From contig NC_016134.3 in NCBI RefSeq assembly GCF_000005505.3, forward strand, positions 42,571,150 to 42,635,149: a DNA stretch of 64,000 bases. The letters run 5' to 3'. Of the stretch, positions 10,252 to 21,407 are shown piece after piece. The notes under the pieces were generated by a model, which was not told where the DNA came from, searched no databases, and saw only the letters and a list, made by a program, of their open reading frames with translations. A program made the position numbers and the translations under genes. Position 1 is the first letter of the stretch. Each line of letters opens with the position of its first letter. Origin of the DNA: Brachypodium distachyon. Taxonomy: Eukaryota; Streptophyta; Magnoliopsida; Poales; Poaceae.

Positions 10252-13200
10252 CTAAGGCAAAATGATCGCGAGGTGCTTGGCTCCGGCAAGCGCCCAGGCG
10301 CGTCCCTCGTCTTTGATCCGCTCGATGAGGACGTGAGGGAGCGTGTGCATGTTGTTGAAGACCCTGGCATTTTGTTCCTTCCATATTTCCCACGTCACGA
10401 GCATGAGGGTGGTCCAGATGCCCTTCCGGGGTCCGCCATGGGGGAACGCGAGGGAAACCCATCGAGAGGCCATCGAGTCCGCCGTCGCGGTGCCCGGGTG
10501 AAGGAGGGCCGGGGCGTCAATCCAGGCGGAAATGCCAGCCTAGATGCGCCTGGAGTAGCGACAGTCGAAGAGGAGGTGCGCGGCCGTTTCTGGGCAGACC
10601 CCGCAGAGCTTGCAGAGAGGCTGGTACGGCCATCCCCTGGCCGCAAGACGGTCGCCAGTCCAGAGTCTGTTCTGTATGGCAAGCCAAGCGAAGAAGCGAC
10701 ACTTCGGCGGGGCCCAAGACGACCAGATGAGGCGGTGGAAGTTGCAAGCCGTGGCACCGAAGAATTGTGCTTTATAAGCAGAACTGGTCGAGTAGATCCC
10801 GTTCAGTGTGAGGGTCCAGACGATGCTGTCCGGCGTATCCAGAAGCAGCACACGGTTCTGAAGCTTGATCCAGAGGTCGACGAACTCCCCGATGTGGGTT
10901 GGGGTGAATGAAGCAAGGTTCAGGTCGGTAGCCCATTGGTTGGGAGTCAAAGCCTCCCGGACCGTGCGATTCTTGTGGTGGGCGGCCCGGAAAAGATTTG
11001 GGGCTATATCTTTAGGCCGTTGGTCGTTGAGCCAGGCTGAGGACCAAAACGAAGCTGTGCACCCGTTGCCGATAATGATTTTGGTGGAGGCATCAAAGAG
11101 GCTTTTGTCGATATCGTCGCACGGGAGATCAAGGCCCACCCACGGCTTGTCGGGCGAAGTCCAGGAGTTCCACAGCCACCTAAGACGGAGCGCCTGCGAG
11201 AATTTCTCGAGGTTTAGGATGCCCAGGCCGCCCAAGTTCTTCGGCCGGCACACACGTTGCCAGTTGATCTTACATTGCCCGCCGGAGGCCTTGTCGCCGC
11301 CGCTCCACAGAAAGTTGCAGCGGAGCTTATCGAAGTCAGACAGAACCCTCTTGCTAGGGCGAATGGCCGAAAGCGTGAAGATGGGGATAGAGGTCATGAC
11401 AGACTTGACCGGCGTGAGGCAGCCCGCACGGGTGAGCCACTTGCCCTTCCAGATTGCCAGTCTTCCGGCCGCCTTGTCAATGATATACTGGAAATCCGAT
11501 CGTCGCAGACGGCCCTGAGAAAGCGGGAGGCCCAAGTATCGAATAGGGAAGTCAACCCTCGCCGTGGGGAAGCCTGCGAGGATTTCATCCAGGACGGCGG
11601 CGTCGCAGCGGATCAGGGCGATGGAGCTCTTTGCGACGTTTGTCCGCAACCTGCTAGCCTCGCCAAAATTCTGGAGGATGTTTGACAAGTTGGCCACGTC
11701 AGGGGCAGTAGGCGAGAGGAGGATCACCGCATCGTCAGCATAGAGAGACACGCGGAGGCGCGAGGCAAGGCGCCCGGGGAGCTCACTAAGCAGGCCCTCT
11801 TGCGTAGCTAGCTGGAGGATGCACTGGAGCGGGTCGATGGCCAGGATGAACAGGAGCGGGGAAAGCGGGTTGCCTTGTCGCAGGCCATGCCCGTGGCAGA
11901 AAGCCTCACCCGGGGACCCGTTGAGGAGGACACGCAAGGTGGCAGAGGCGAAGAGGCTAGTCAAACAAGCTCGAAAACGGTTGGGGAATCCGCAGCGCTG
12001 CAGGAGCTCGAGGATGAAGTCCCAACGAACAGTGTTGAAAGTTTTGGTGATGTCGAGCTTGATGAGGAGGGTGGGCGACTTGGACCAATGCAGTCTGCGG
12101 GTCATGCCACGGACGAACATGAAATTGTCACGAATGCTCCTGGTTTTGATGAAGGCGCTTTGGCTAAGGGAGACCAGCTCATGCATCTTGGGGCACAAGC
12201 GCAAGCGCCATCGCCTTAGAGAGGATCTTGGCCATGGCATGAATGAGGCTAATCGGCCTGTAGTCTAAGATCGAATCGGTGCCGTCTTTTTTGGGAATGA
12301 GCACAATGTTGGCCGTGTTGCAAATGTGGAGATTGTGGGTTTCTTGTCTCCCGAACGCGTTGGCGAGGCACATAATGTCGTCTTTGATGATGGGCCAGCA
12401 AGCACGAAAGAAATTGCCCGTGAACCCGTCCGGACCCGGGGCCTTATCTGCGGGGGACTCGTCGATGGCTTTGAGGATTTCCTCTTCCGAGAAAGGGAGG
12501 TCGAGGTCGTCGAGGTCGTGCTGTTGAAGGTCGAGGGCCGCCCAGTTGAGATCGAGCGAGCGAAGCGCTGGTCTTCCGAGAGCGGAAGCAAAGTGCGTCA
12601 AGATCGCCGCGGCTTTATCGTTGTGCGTCAAGACCCAGCCGTTGCCAACACGGAGCCTCTGGATGTGGTTCTTTTGACGACGGCCGTTTGCTCGAATGTG
12701 GAAAAATTTGGAGTTAGCATCCCCTTCCTTGAGCCAGGCGATGGTGGCGGACTGCTTCTTTTGCGCCCGCTCGAGGGAGGCGAGCGCCAGGATCCTGCGC
12801 TTGAGATCCGAGCGGAGACCGTGCTCCTTCGAGGAAAGCGGACGATCCTCCTGAGCGACGTCAAGATGGAAGACGACGTTGAGGGCCATGAGCAGAAGGA
12901 GCTTGGAGTTGGAGAAGAGAAGCTTGCTCCAAGAGCGGAGGCGGGAGGCGGTGAGCTTGAGCTTGTGGTTGACAATGTGGATCGGCTGAGTGTGGGAGGA
13001 GGCCTCATTCCAAGCCTGGGAAACGACATCCATAAAGCCTGGCATTTTGATCCAGAAGTTCTCAAATTTGAACTGGCGGGGGCGCCAGGGGCTGCTCTGG
13101 TTGGACAGGAGAATGGGGCAATGGTCGGAGAGCGAGGATGAAAGAGCGTGAAGGGTGTGGTTGTCAAAAGCTAGATCCCAGGCGTTGTTGCAGAAGGCGC

Positions 13201-13810
13201 GATCAAGCTTGACCAAGGTGGGGAACTCACGCTCGTTGCTCCATGTGAACTTCCGGTTCTAGAGGTTGGCTTCCTTAAGATTGCAGTCCTCGAGCGCACG
13301 GCGGAATTGGCCCATGAGGTGCAGGTTGAGGTTCCTGTTGTTCTTGTCGCTGGCGCGGTAAATGAGATTGAAATCGCCGAGGATGAGCCATTTTTGCTCC
13401 GCGGCCGGTGCGAGAGCCCCGATCTCACCGAGGAAAGCAGGTTTCGCGCTGTCAGCGCACGGGCCATAGACTGAAGAAAGCTTGAAGGAGGTGCCACACT
13501 CGAGGATGGTGACCGTGGCCGAGGCCGAGTAGGTGCCGAAGGAGATGTCGGAAAGGACAACGATGTTTTCGTCCCAAAGCAGGAGGATGCCGCCCCTTGT
13601 CCCCTCGGCCGGCAGGTGGGCGTGCTTAGCAAGCCGGAAGCCACCAATGTAGTTGGCGTCGCTTTGGGAGATGGCGGCCAATTTTGTCTCCTGAAGACAG
13701 ACAACATGGCAGGGGGTGTCGACGATGGTGGCGTGGACGGTGTCTTTGCGCGATGGGTCATTAAGTCCACAGACGTTCCAACTAAGGATGTTGAGGTTCG
13801 GTCCAATCAT
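10252..13810 (-). pseudogene. LINE ORF2: endonuclease, reverse transcriptase, zf-RVT; two stops and one frameshift
   Basis: Starts MIGPNLNILSWNVCGLND at 13810. The endonuclease domain has VCLQETKL, SSVYGPC and LILGDFNLIY. An in-frame TAG at 13259-13261 precedes NRKFTWSNE. RT follows: DKAPGPDGFTG, LDYRPISLIHAM, a one-base frameshift near 12190, SQSAFIKTRSIRDNF, then motif A LDITKTFNTV. In motif A the catalytic aspartate is intact, but the usual FD pair reads FN. SPLLFILAIDPLQ and the YADD box (LYADDAVILL) follow. After RT comes a C-terminal zf-RVT-like domain (PPKCRFFAWLAIQNRLWT, CKLCGVCPETAAHLLFDC). A TAG at 10540-10542 cuts the last 96 codons, which continue in frame to 10252. Function in life: nicking and target-primed copying. 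Confidence 0.9.
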
Positions 13811-14013
13811 GGAAACTTGGCAGACGTCGAGGCCGTGAAAGGCGCAATGCAGACGAACGAAACGGAAGGAGCCGTGACGATGAGGCTGGAGCCAGTTCTC
13901 ATACAAATAAAACAACGCAACTGAAGACGCACACCTACGATGCAACGCAACCCAGAAGGTTTACATCCGCTGGCCGTTGAGGCCCACACACAGAAACGGT
14001 GAAGCCGATGCAT

Positions 14014-15765
14014 CTAGGAAACTAGAGCCGCCGGGGCCGTCTGTTGTTCGAGCGCTCCGTCAACGCCCGCCCCAATGAGGGCGTCATCGATCTCGCCGGT
14101 GGCAGGGAGGCTCAGCTTGAACAGGGCCCCGAGCGCCTGGATAGCAGCAGGGGGCAGGGGCTCCTTGAACAAGTTGACGTAGTCTTGACGGGCAGCTTCA
14201 CATGGCATCCCCGGGCGCTCCAAGCCTAGCTTCTTGTGGAGGACGCCGATGGCCTTGTCAACCGTGGGGATCCGTGGCTTAGCGCGGAGGCGCGCGCTGC
14301 GACGACGAGCCACAGCAGGCGCTGGCGGCAGCACAGGTGCAGGGGTAGCCAGCACCGAAGAGGCAGGGCGATCGAAGAGGTCGTCGAGGGAGGAGAGCGT
14401 TGCGATGCCGCCGTCGTCAAAGACCTCGTCCATACCGGCAGCAGCGTCATCGCCAACGGCAGTGCCCTCGCTGACGGATGGGTCCTCGATCCTGGGGGCG
14501 GCCACAACAACGGCTTCGTGCACTTCTTCAGGCGCGACGAAGCTGTCCAGACCGTCCGCCTCGTCATCCGCCGCGGGCGCGGGCGCAGCGACGACCTCCT
14601 ACTCCACCACAGGCGCGGCGACCGCCTCGTTCTTCGCCGCGGGTGCAGCGGCCACTCCGGCGTCCGCCGCAGGCGCGGCGACGACCTCGTAGTCCGCCGC
14701 AGACGTGGCGACCATCGCGGGCTCTGCCCCGGGCGTAGCGGTCGCACCGTCGTCCGCCGCGGGCACGGCGGCGACCTCCTGATCCGCCGCACACGCTGCA
14801 ACCACCGCTTGCTCCGTCACGGGCGCCGCGATCGCTCCGTCGTCCCCCGTGACCCAGGCGACGCTCGCGTGCAACTCCGTCCTAGAGCAGGAAGCCACAT
14901 CCCAGGCGATGCACGCTGGCAGAAGCTCCAGGCACGGCTCGGCGGTCCCGCACCCCGCGGCCGCGTCGGGAGCCGGCGGCGGCGTGGTCAGCGGGGGCGT
15001 GAACGGAGACGGACCGGCGTGTGTAGGGGGCCAGGGCGCGAGGGAAGGCGTCGCGCCAGCCAGCCAGGCGTTGCAGACCTCAGCGAAGGAACGGGCCGGC
15101 GAGGACAGCGGCGCCGCGGACCGCAACGACGTCGGCGCGAGGCGCAGGATGGCCTCCATCTCGATGCGAAGGGCGTTGACGTGGTTGTCCAGCAAGGCCT
15201 GCAGACGGGCCTGAATGTCGTCGTCCGGCAGGATGGCGTCGTCGAGAAGGAGGGGGGGCAGCGCCGGCCTGGGCGCCGCAGCTGGGGAAGGCGCCGCAAG
15301 GAGAGCTGACGGCGTGGGTGCCAGGCGCTGGTAGCCGTGACGGTGGGAGCCTTCTCCCCGGCGGTGAGTGGAGCGATCCCGCTCGCGGCGAACGGGAGCA
15401 GCCGAGAGACGGGACGAGGGGCGGCGCTAAGCACGCCCGTGGTGGCCAAGGGCATCCTCGTCGTCGCCGTGGTCGTCGCGTCGTCGGGGCTCCGCGTAGG
15501 AGGGGTGGTCGTCGCGAGTCCGGGAGCGGCGAGAGGAGCGCCCTCGTCGCCATCGTTGTCCGAAGGGGCGCGGCTCCCGCGGCCGCGGCTGGCGCTCCGA
15601 GACGTGCCGCGACTCACGGCATCCGGCGAGGGACGCCGGCCGTGCCGTGAAGCAGAACGGCGGCGGGAGGAAGAGCGGCGTGGCTCCTCTGCGCGAAGCT
15701 GACGACCCTCCCTGCTCGCGGCGCGGGCGTCCGCCTGGGTGCCCTCGCGGCCGTTTGGGAGAACT
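14014..15765 (-). pseudogene. LINE ORF1, 5'-truncated, with tandem 10-residue repeats
   Basis: One minus-strand frame can be followed from about 15765 to the stop at 14014, interrupted by in-frame stops at 15427 and 14599. It has an N-terminal arginine/serine-rich part, a proline/alanine-rich middle (SFAEVCNAWLAGATPSLAPW), nine repeats of ten residues (encoded 14851-14582), and a C-terminal domain with RRRSARLRAKPRIPTVDKA and QDYVNLFKEPLP. The C-terminus resembles the tail of other grass LINE ORF1 proteins. An N-terminal zinc knuckle is not present, as expected from 5' truncation. RNA binding is inferred from its position before ORF2. Confidence 0.75.
14582..14851 (-). repeat. 30-bp coding minisatellite, nine units
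   Basis: Nine consecutive 30-bp units, for example ggcgcggcgacgacctcgta... on the plus strand, each coding ten residues of the type APAADxxVAA in ORF1 of the LINE. Unit length is exactly 30 throughout, so the reading frame is kept; the last unit in the plus direction starts at 14822. Confidence 0.9.
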
Positions 15766-15964
15766 CTTCTCAATTTTTCCGTGAAAACCTCGGATGTATA
15801 GTAAAAAGAGATGTGTATATACCTTGGTATCTTTACCACGATCCAGATCGAAGCGAGAAGATTTTTTCAAACAATACTTGTTGAATTATACATACAAATA
15901 AATACCAACATCTCATCGTCTGCTCCTTATTGCCACCAAATAAGCAAGCCAGAAAATAAGTACG

Positions 15965-17810
15965 TCAAAGCCTGGATGCGGCGGTCAACGCGGCAGGATG
16001 GGCCGGACCGGGCCGCGTCTTCTCGGGAGCCCTGGGCCTGAGCCCGCGCGCCCTCTCCCGGAGCGCAAGCTTCTGCACCTTCCCCGTGGCGTTCTTGGGC
16101 AGCTCGTCCATGAACACCACCTTCCGGGGCACCATGAAGTGCGCCATCTTGTTCCGGCAGAAGGACACCACTTCCTCCTCGCTGACCTCCCCCGCGGAGA
16201 ACTCCTTCTTCAGCGCCACGAAGGCGCACGGCGTCTCGCCCCAGTGGCGGTGCGGCATGGCGACCACCGCCGCCTCCCTGACCGCCGGGTGGCCGTAGAG
16301 CGCCGCCTCCACCTCGACGCTGCTGATGTTCTCGCCGCCGGAGATGATGACGTCCTTGGACCTGTCCTTGATCTCCACGTAGCCGTCCGGGTGCACCACG
16401 CCGACGTCGCCCGTCAGGAACCAGCCCGCCCTGAACGCGGCCGCCGTCGCCTTGGGGTCCTTGTAGTACCCCTTCATCACGCTGCTTCCGCGCAGCACGA
16501 TCTCGCCCATGGTGGCGCCGTCGCGGGGCACGCTTGCCATGGTCTGGAGGTCCTTGACGCCGGCGCCGGCCAGGGAGAGCGCGCTCACGCCTTGCCTGGC
16601 CTTGAGCAGAGCGCGCTCTGGTGGCGGCAGCGCGTCCCACCGCTCACGCCACTCGCACACCATGGCCGGGCCCGTGGCCTCCGTCATGCCGTAGGCGTGC
16701 GTCACGTGGAACCCGAGCTTCTCTACTCGCTCCAGCAGGGCGGCCGGCGGCGGCGCGCCGCCTGTGAGGACCTCGACGCGGCGCGGCAATGGCGCGGGCG
16801 GGGCGTCGTCGAGGAGGACGTTGAAGAGCACGGGGGCGGCGCACATGTGGGTGACGCCGTGGGCCACGACGGCGGAGTACATGGCCTGGGCCGTGGGGGC
16901 CCGGACGCAGACGTTGGCGCCGCCGCGGGCCGCCACGCCCCAGGTGAAGGTCCAGCCGTTGCAGTGGAACATGGGGAGCGACCAGAGGAAGACGGGCTCG
17001 TGGGCCACGCCCCACTGGAGCAGGAGGCCCACGGTGCTGAGGTAGGCGCCGCGGTGGCTGTAGACGACGCCCTTGGGGGACGACGTGGTGCCGGAGGTGT
17101 AGTTGAGCGCCACGGCGTCCCACTCGTCCTCCACAGGCCGCGGCGGGTGCTGAGCCGGGTCGCCACGGGCCACCAGCTGCTCGTACTCCAGCTCCCCCAC
17201 CCGCAGCCCCGTCGGGTTCTCGATGTCGTCGATCACCACCAGCAGAGGCAGGGCTGCCGCCGTGCCCGTGGAGTCCGCGGCGGCGAGGATAGAGCTGAGC
17301 GCGTCCGTGGCCAGGCGGATGTACTGGTAGTCGACGAAGAGGAGCTTGGGGTCGGCGTGCTTGACGATGGCGGCGACGCCCGACGCGTCCAGCCGCGTGT
17401 TGATGGCGTTCAGCACGCCGCCGGCCATCGGCACCGCGAAGTGCATCTCATACAGCGCCGGCGTGTTGGGCGCCAGAACAGACACCTGGAAAACATAACA
17501 CGTACAGAGTTGATTAGACAATTCTCCGTTCCAGATGAGTGACTGAGTGACACGGCGAGCGCCATTAATGGACGCAATCACGCAATGGAGCAAGATATCA
17601 TCAAGCACGTACGACGTCGTTCTTGGAGACGGCGAGGGCCTGGAGAGAGGCGGCGAGGCGGAGGCAGCGGGCGTGCGTCTGGCGCCAGGTGAAGGAGGTG
17701 GCGCCGCAGATGACGGAGGTGCGGTCGGCGTAGACGGCGGCGGCGCGGGGCAGGAAGGTGACGGGGCTGAGGGGCACGTAGTTGCCGTCGCGCTTAGGCA
17801 GGCTGTCCAT
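15965..17810 (-). CDS. Peroxisomal acyl-activating enzyme (acyl-CoA synthetase, AAE1/AAE11/BZO1 clade)
   Basis: Two exons, 17810-17613 and 17485-15965, give 572 residues. The intron is GT-AG in phase 0 (NDV|VSVLAPN). The enzyme activates a carboxylic acid with ATP to an acyl-adenylate and then a CoA thioester. Visible motifs: start MDSLPKRDGNYVPLSPVTFL, typical of this clade; P-loop YTSGTTSSPKGV near residue 195-206; PMFHCNGW; YGMTEATGP near 331; TGDVGVVHPDGYVEIKDRSK near 425; and the C-terminal lysine region NATGKVQKLALRER. The last three residues are SRL, a type 1 peroxisomal targeting signal. The substrate is uncertain: short- or medium-chain fatty acids or aromatic acids such as benzoate are activated by relatives. 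Length and motifs are complete, so it should be functional. It is very GC-rich in exon 2. A LINE ends about 200 bp past the stop codon. Confidence 0.9.
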
Positions 17811-17982
17811 GGCCGATCGATCGGTGTGAAAGGTGATGATCGATTGGCTCTGTGCGATTGCTTTTCTCTCCTGAGAACGATTGAGAAGCTGCTGCAGCCT
17901 GCAGGTGGAGCTAGATCGAATTAAAGCTGATTATTTTTGCGCTTGCGTGTGATGCAGAGGATGGAGGAGGCGTGAGGCTGTG

Positions 17983-17991
17983 TATTTATAG
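17983..17991 (-). promoter_or_regulatory. Probable TATA box of the acyl-activating enzyme gene
   Basis: On the minus strand the sequence reads CTATAAATAC about 175 bp upstream of the ATG at 17810, inside a GC-rich context. If used, transcription would begin near 17955, giving a 5' leader of about 145 nt. Confidence 0.5.
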
Positions 17992-18086
17992 CGTGCCGGG
18001 GTGAGACCGTGGGGCATGAAGTGGTACTCCGTGTGGCTCCTCTGCCAAACCATGGGAGCACGCGCGCGGTAACCGAAATTATTTTA

Positions 18087-18829
18087 AAAGCATGTCCAGT
18101 CCCTAAACTGAGTCCCTAAATTTGCAAATAGGCCAGCCCCACTAAATAGGGGTTCAAAAATTGCTTCTTGCTCCAGCAGTAGCCCCTATTTCACAGCCCC
18201 CAACTCAAAAACATTCATCCCATTTGATCAAGATTCATCCAATTTGACCAACATTCATCAAATCTGATCAACATTCATCCATTTTACAGAAAAAAAACAA
18301 AAAAAACAAATCAAGGGCCGGCGCCGGTAGAGGAAGAAGCGGCCGGCGCGGCAGAGGAGGCCGGCGTCCACGATGGAGGAGGCGGCCGTCGCTGCGGTGG
18401 AGGAGGCCGCCAGCCGCGGTGAGGGAGAGGCGGCCCGTCGTGGTGGAGGTTGCCGGCGGCCACGGTGTAGGAGGCTGAGGCGAAACGGCCGTTGACCCGC
18501 GTGGCCATGGGAGGAGGAGATGAGCGGCGCCGGGATGGGGAGGAGGCCGCGCGGGAGGAGGGGGCGAGCGGCGGCGCCGGGATGGGGAGGAGGCCGCCGG
18601 GAGGAGGGGGGGAGCGGCGGCGCCGGGATGGGGAGGAGAGGCCGCCAGGAGGAGACGAGCGGAGACGAGAAGGGAATCTCGGATAGGGAGGCCCCTACAT
18701 GGCCCGTGGGAATGGGGGCTCGGGAGCAAATTTGGGGGCTTGTTTAGGGTCCCTGTTGGAGCACGTATTTTGCAGCAAACCCCTAAATTTGGGGCAGGGG
18801 TCTGTTTAGTGGTCCTGCTGGACATGCTC
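18087..18829. mobile_element. PIF/Harbinger-like non-autonomous element with GC-rich core
   Basis: Ends aaagcatgtccag and ctggacatgctc are inverted repeats, each next to TTA (18084-18086, 18830-18832), the target duplication of PIF/Harbinger elements. The arms (18100-18200, 18700-18815) are AT-rich, with words such as ccctaaatttg found at both ends in inverted orientation. The centre is a GC-rich block of gaggaggccgcc-type triplets, open in several frames. No transposase. Confidence 0.75.
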
Positions 18830-19051
18830 TTACTACTAGTCCACTCTTCGTGTGAAGTGGAGTGGTACATGCGTAGAAGTAACTAATCCACTGTTTGTTC
18901 CAAAAAAAATAATCCACTGTTTGTGTGATAATTTTTCTCTCTGCAAGTACAAGGACGTGATCAAGGTTTGCTATTTCTAGAGCGTTTGAGAAATGCCTCT
19001 CGGTTATTTCTAAATCCATCAAAATGTAAATAATTTCGAAAATATGTTAGG

Positions 19052-19135
19052 CCCTCCTTCCATTCCAATAAAAGTGACGAGTATTTCTATTATAATATAT
19101 ACAAATTGACGTCACTTATTTTGGGACGGAGGGAG
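19052..19135. mobile_element. Short Stowaway/Thalos-type MITE
   Basis: Degenerate left TIR ccctccttccattccaataa and right TIR ttattttgggacggagggag flank about 40 bp of AT-rich sequence. The inner arms aagtgacg / cgtcactt are also complementary. 84 bp. Confidence 0.75.
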
Positions 19136-20362
19136 AGGGAGTACATCTTTTTGTTAGATGAGGAATTGCTCAGGATCGTCTCAGTTTGAAATAAGAATTT
19201 CTCAATCAACTTACCCTAAATTTGGTATTGCAGTACATTCTCAAAAGGGCATGTTCAATGCTAGGGAAGACTAACTTTTTTATGGGGTCCATGTTATTTA
19301 GAGAAGACAATAAACATGCTATGCAATAACTTATATTTTAATTCCATATCTTGCAACGAATGCTTGAACGAAGAAATTGATCTGTAAAATAAATGTCAAA
19401 ATGATGAAATCTAATTAAAAAAGGCAAAAATTGTCTTATTTTTCCCGTGAAAGATCATCTTTTGGTTAAGAGAAGATATACAAAATTATTCCATTGTAGC
19501 ATTGTTAAGAAAAGTCTTGCGTCACCCTATTGTATTGTGTATAACATAATCTTGTTTGCCCTTTCCCTATTTTATTATTTGGCCAACCAACGTTTTTTTG
19601 TATTTATGTATATTTTTCCACAATAGGTTGTAAAGTCTAGCGGAGCAGAACTCATTCAAACAATGACCTGTTTGTTAATCTTTTTTCTAAATTTTTTTTC
19701 TAAAACTTGAAAACCATCCTCGTTTGCAATGTGCAACTTTTTTCGGTCTGAGTTTCGTCGTCAATATATTTGGGAGGAACACCAAGTACAAACATGCATA
19801 CAGACGACGCCAGACGCACACGATATACATGCACTCACTTGGCAATGCGCCCATAGCTAGCAATATTCAAACATGCATGTGGCCGAGTGAAAAAGGAGAT
19901 ACGTTGGACATACATGCATGGCGGTGGAGAGAAGGATGTCCATTCGTTCATACATGGATCAGAATAAACTGAAATAAACATACGCGCGGGATCTATCCCT
20001 TGCGATCTCTTTCGAGACGAACACGTAAACGGCGTACATATTTCTATGTCGTTTTACAAATTTGGAGGCCAATATTTGGCCTGTCTTGATATTTTTTGTT
20101 ATTTGGCTGCCATATGTGTTCATGTTTCTGATGGATTAAGGCAAATTGACAGATTGACTCTGTACAGGCACGCGTAAACACCCAACACCACACACAGGCA
20201 CACGGCTAACTGGTGAATTAATGCAAATCTCAAAGAAAAAAGAAGAAGAAGAATGGCACCACCAACCAACGCGCAGATCGTGTCGTCGTCGTCGTCCCTG
20301 CATGCAGTTCAAGTGTTAAAAAAATGGGTATTCAACTCTGTCTGTTTCTGAAGAAGCAAATA
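19136..20362. other. AT-rich spacer, nothing recognised
   Basis: No long ORF, splice-linked frame or repeat structure supported. Confidence 0.4.
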
Positions 20363-21407
20363 CTCCCTCCGTCCCATATTAAATATACTAGAAAAAAATT
20401 TGTGCGTTGCTACGGAACAACAAAAAATTATATCAAAACATCAAATTAAATGTTGATGTGTTTATGATATGTTTATTTTCGTGGGCTATAGTCTGGTCTC
20501 TTTTTTTTCTAGATGTTTTATTTATATATTTCTCCTTACTTTGTTCTCCTATTAGTACTACTCCGTACATTATTTATCAAATCTTTTCTTCCAATTTCTC
20601 GCTCTCCCTCTGACTATCCTCTCCATCCACCCTGAGTGCAAACTCCTCCTCTCCCCGTCCCGATTCATCCCGCCACCGGCCATCACTCCGCCATGCGTGG
20701 CCGCCCGCTTGTAGATTCCCGCCACCCGTCCACTCCCGCGCGCCGTCTGCTCCCACTTGCCGTCAGGTACGCCTGTGCGCCGCCCACACATCGCGTCCGG
20801 CCACTGATTGCTGCGCGCCACTGCCCGTCCGAAGGGCCACCGATGGCTCGCGCCGACGCGGTCCCTTCTGCCTTGCTCGAGGCCACCGCCATCCCGACCT
20901 CAGGCTCATCCCATCACCGTACAAGTCCCGCGGGGAGCCACCGGCGCGCACGAGTCGGTGGAGACAGCGGTCGGAGCGCGCGACGGAGCCACGGGTCCGC
21001 AGCCGCCTTCCGCACACGGACACCGCCAACGCGCACGAGCGGGTGGAGGCGACAAGAGCGGCGGCGGGCGTGGGCGAGATCCAGATCGGGCAGGGGGTGG
21101 GGATGAGATTCGTAGGAGAGGAGGAGTAGCGAGGAGGGCTCTGTTGGTTTTTTTGGGCGGTACGTGTTTTTTCTGCGCTTGAGGACTGCAGGAGCTGGGA
21201 TTAAAAGACACGTGGAGACATCGGTAGCAGATTCGTAATTTCAGTGAAGTGACGTAACGCCGCGACCGTACCATCAACACCAACTCCAATTTAACATATT
21301 GGTATAAATATAGATGACGAAATATTACATGTACCTAGACGCTTTTTTAGTATAGATATATTCATATTTTGAGCAAAATTGAATCATTTAATATGGGACG
21401 GAGGGAG
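20363..21407. mobile_element. Stowaway MITE split by a Helitron-like insertion
   Basis: Left arm 20363-20387 (ctccctccgtcccatattaa...) and right arm 21315-21407 (tgacgaaatattacatgtac ... atgggacggagggag) join into one ordinary 118-bp MITE when the DNA between them is removed. The join falls at an A/T dinucleotide. Confidence 0.88.
20388..21314 (-). mobile_element. Helitron-like non-autonomous element, copy 2, nested in a MITE
   Basis: On the minus strand it begins TCTATATTTATACC (after A) and ends ...gcacaaatttttttCTAG (before T), as Helitrons do when inserting between A and T without target duplication. It is 927 bp. Its outer parts align with copy 1 (6758-8067) in opposite orientation, but the block 20661-20865 aligns with 7171-7445 in the same orientation, so the block is flipped inside the element. 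No protein is encoded. Confidence 0.75.

Larger units (their letters stand above)
10148..15770 (-). mobile_element. LINE, nearly full length, few inactivating mutations
   Basis: On the minus strand: ORF1 (to 14014), a 203-bp gap, ORF2 (13810-10252), a short 3' UTR and an A-run (T-run at about 10149-10157 on plus). Only a handful of stops and one frameshift interrupt the ORFs, so the insertion is fairly young. The 5' end near 15770 is 5'-truncated within ORF1: the basic RS-rich region is present, but the zinc knuckle expected upstream is not. It abuts the 3' flank of the acyl-activating enzyme gene. I could not find a target-site duplication. Confidence 0.88.

Noticed and set aside
10207..15702. 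Many plus-strand ORFs between 10.2 and 15.7 kb
   Set aside because: Shadows of the GC-rich minus-strand LINE ORFs.
15998..17542. 514-residue plus ORF opposite the acyl-activating enzyme
   Set aside because: Antisense shadow of a GC-rich exon; His/Arg/Ala-rich without domains.
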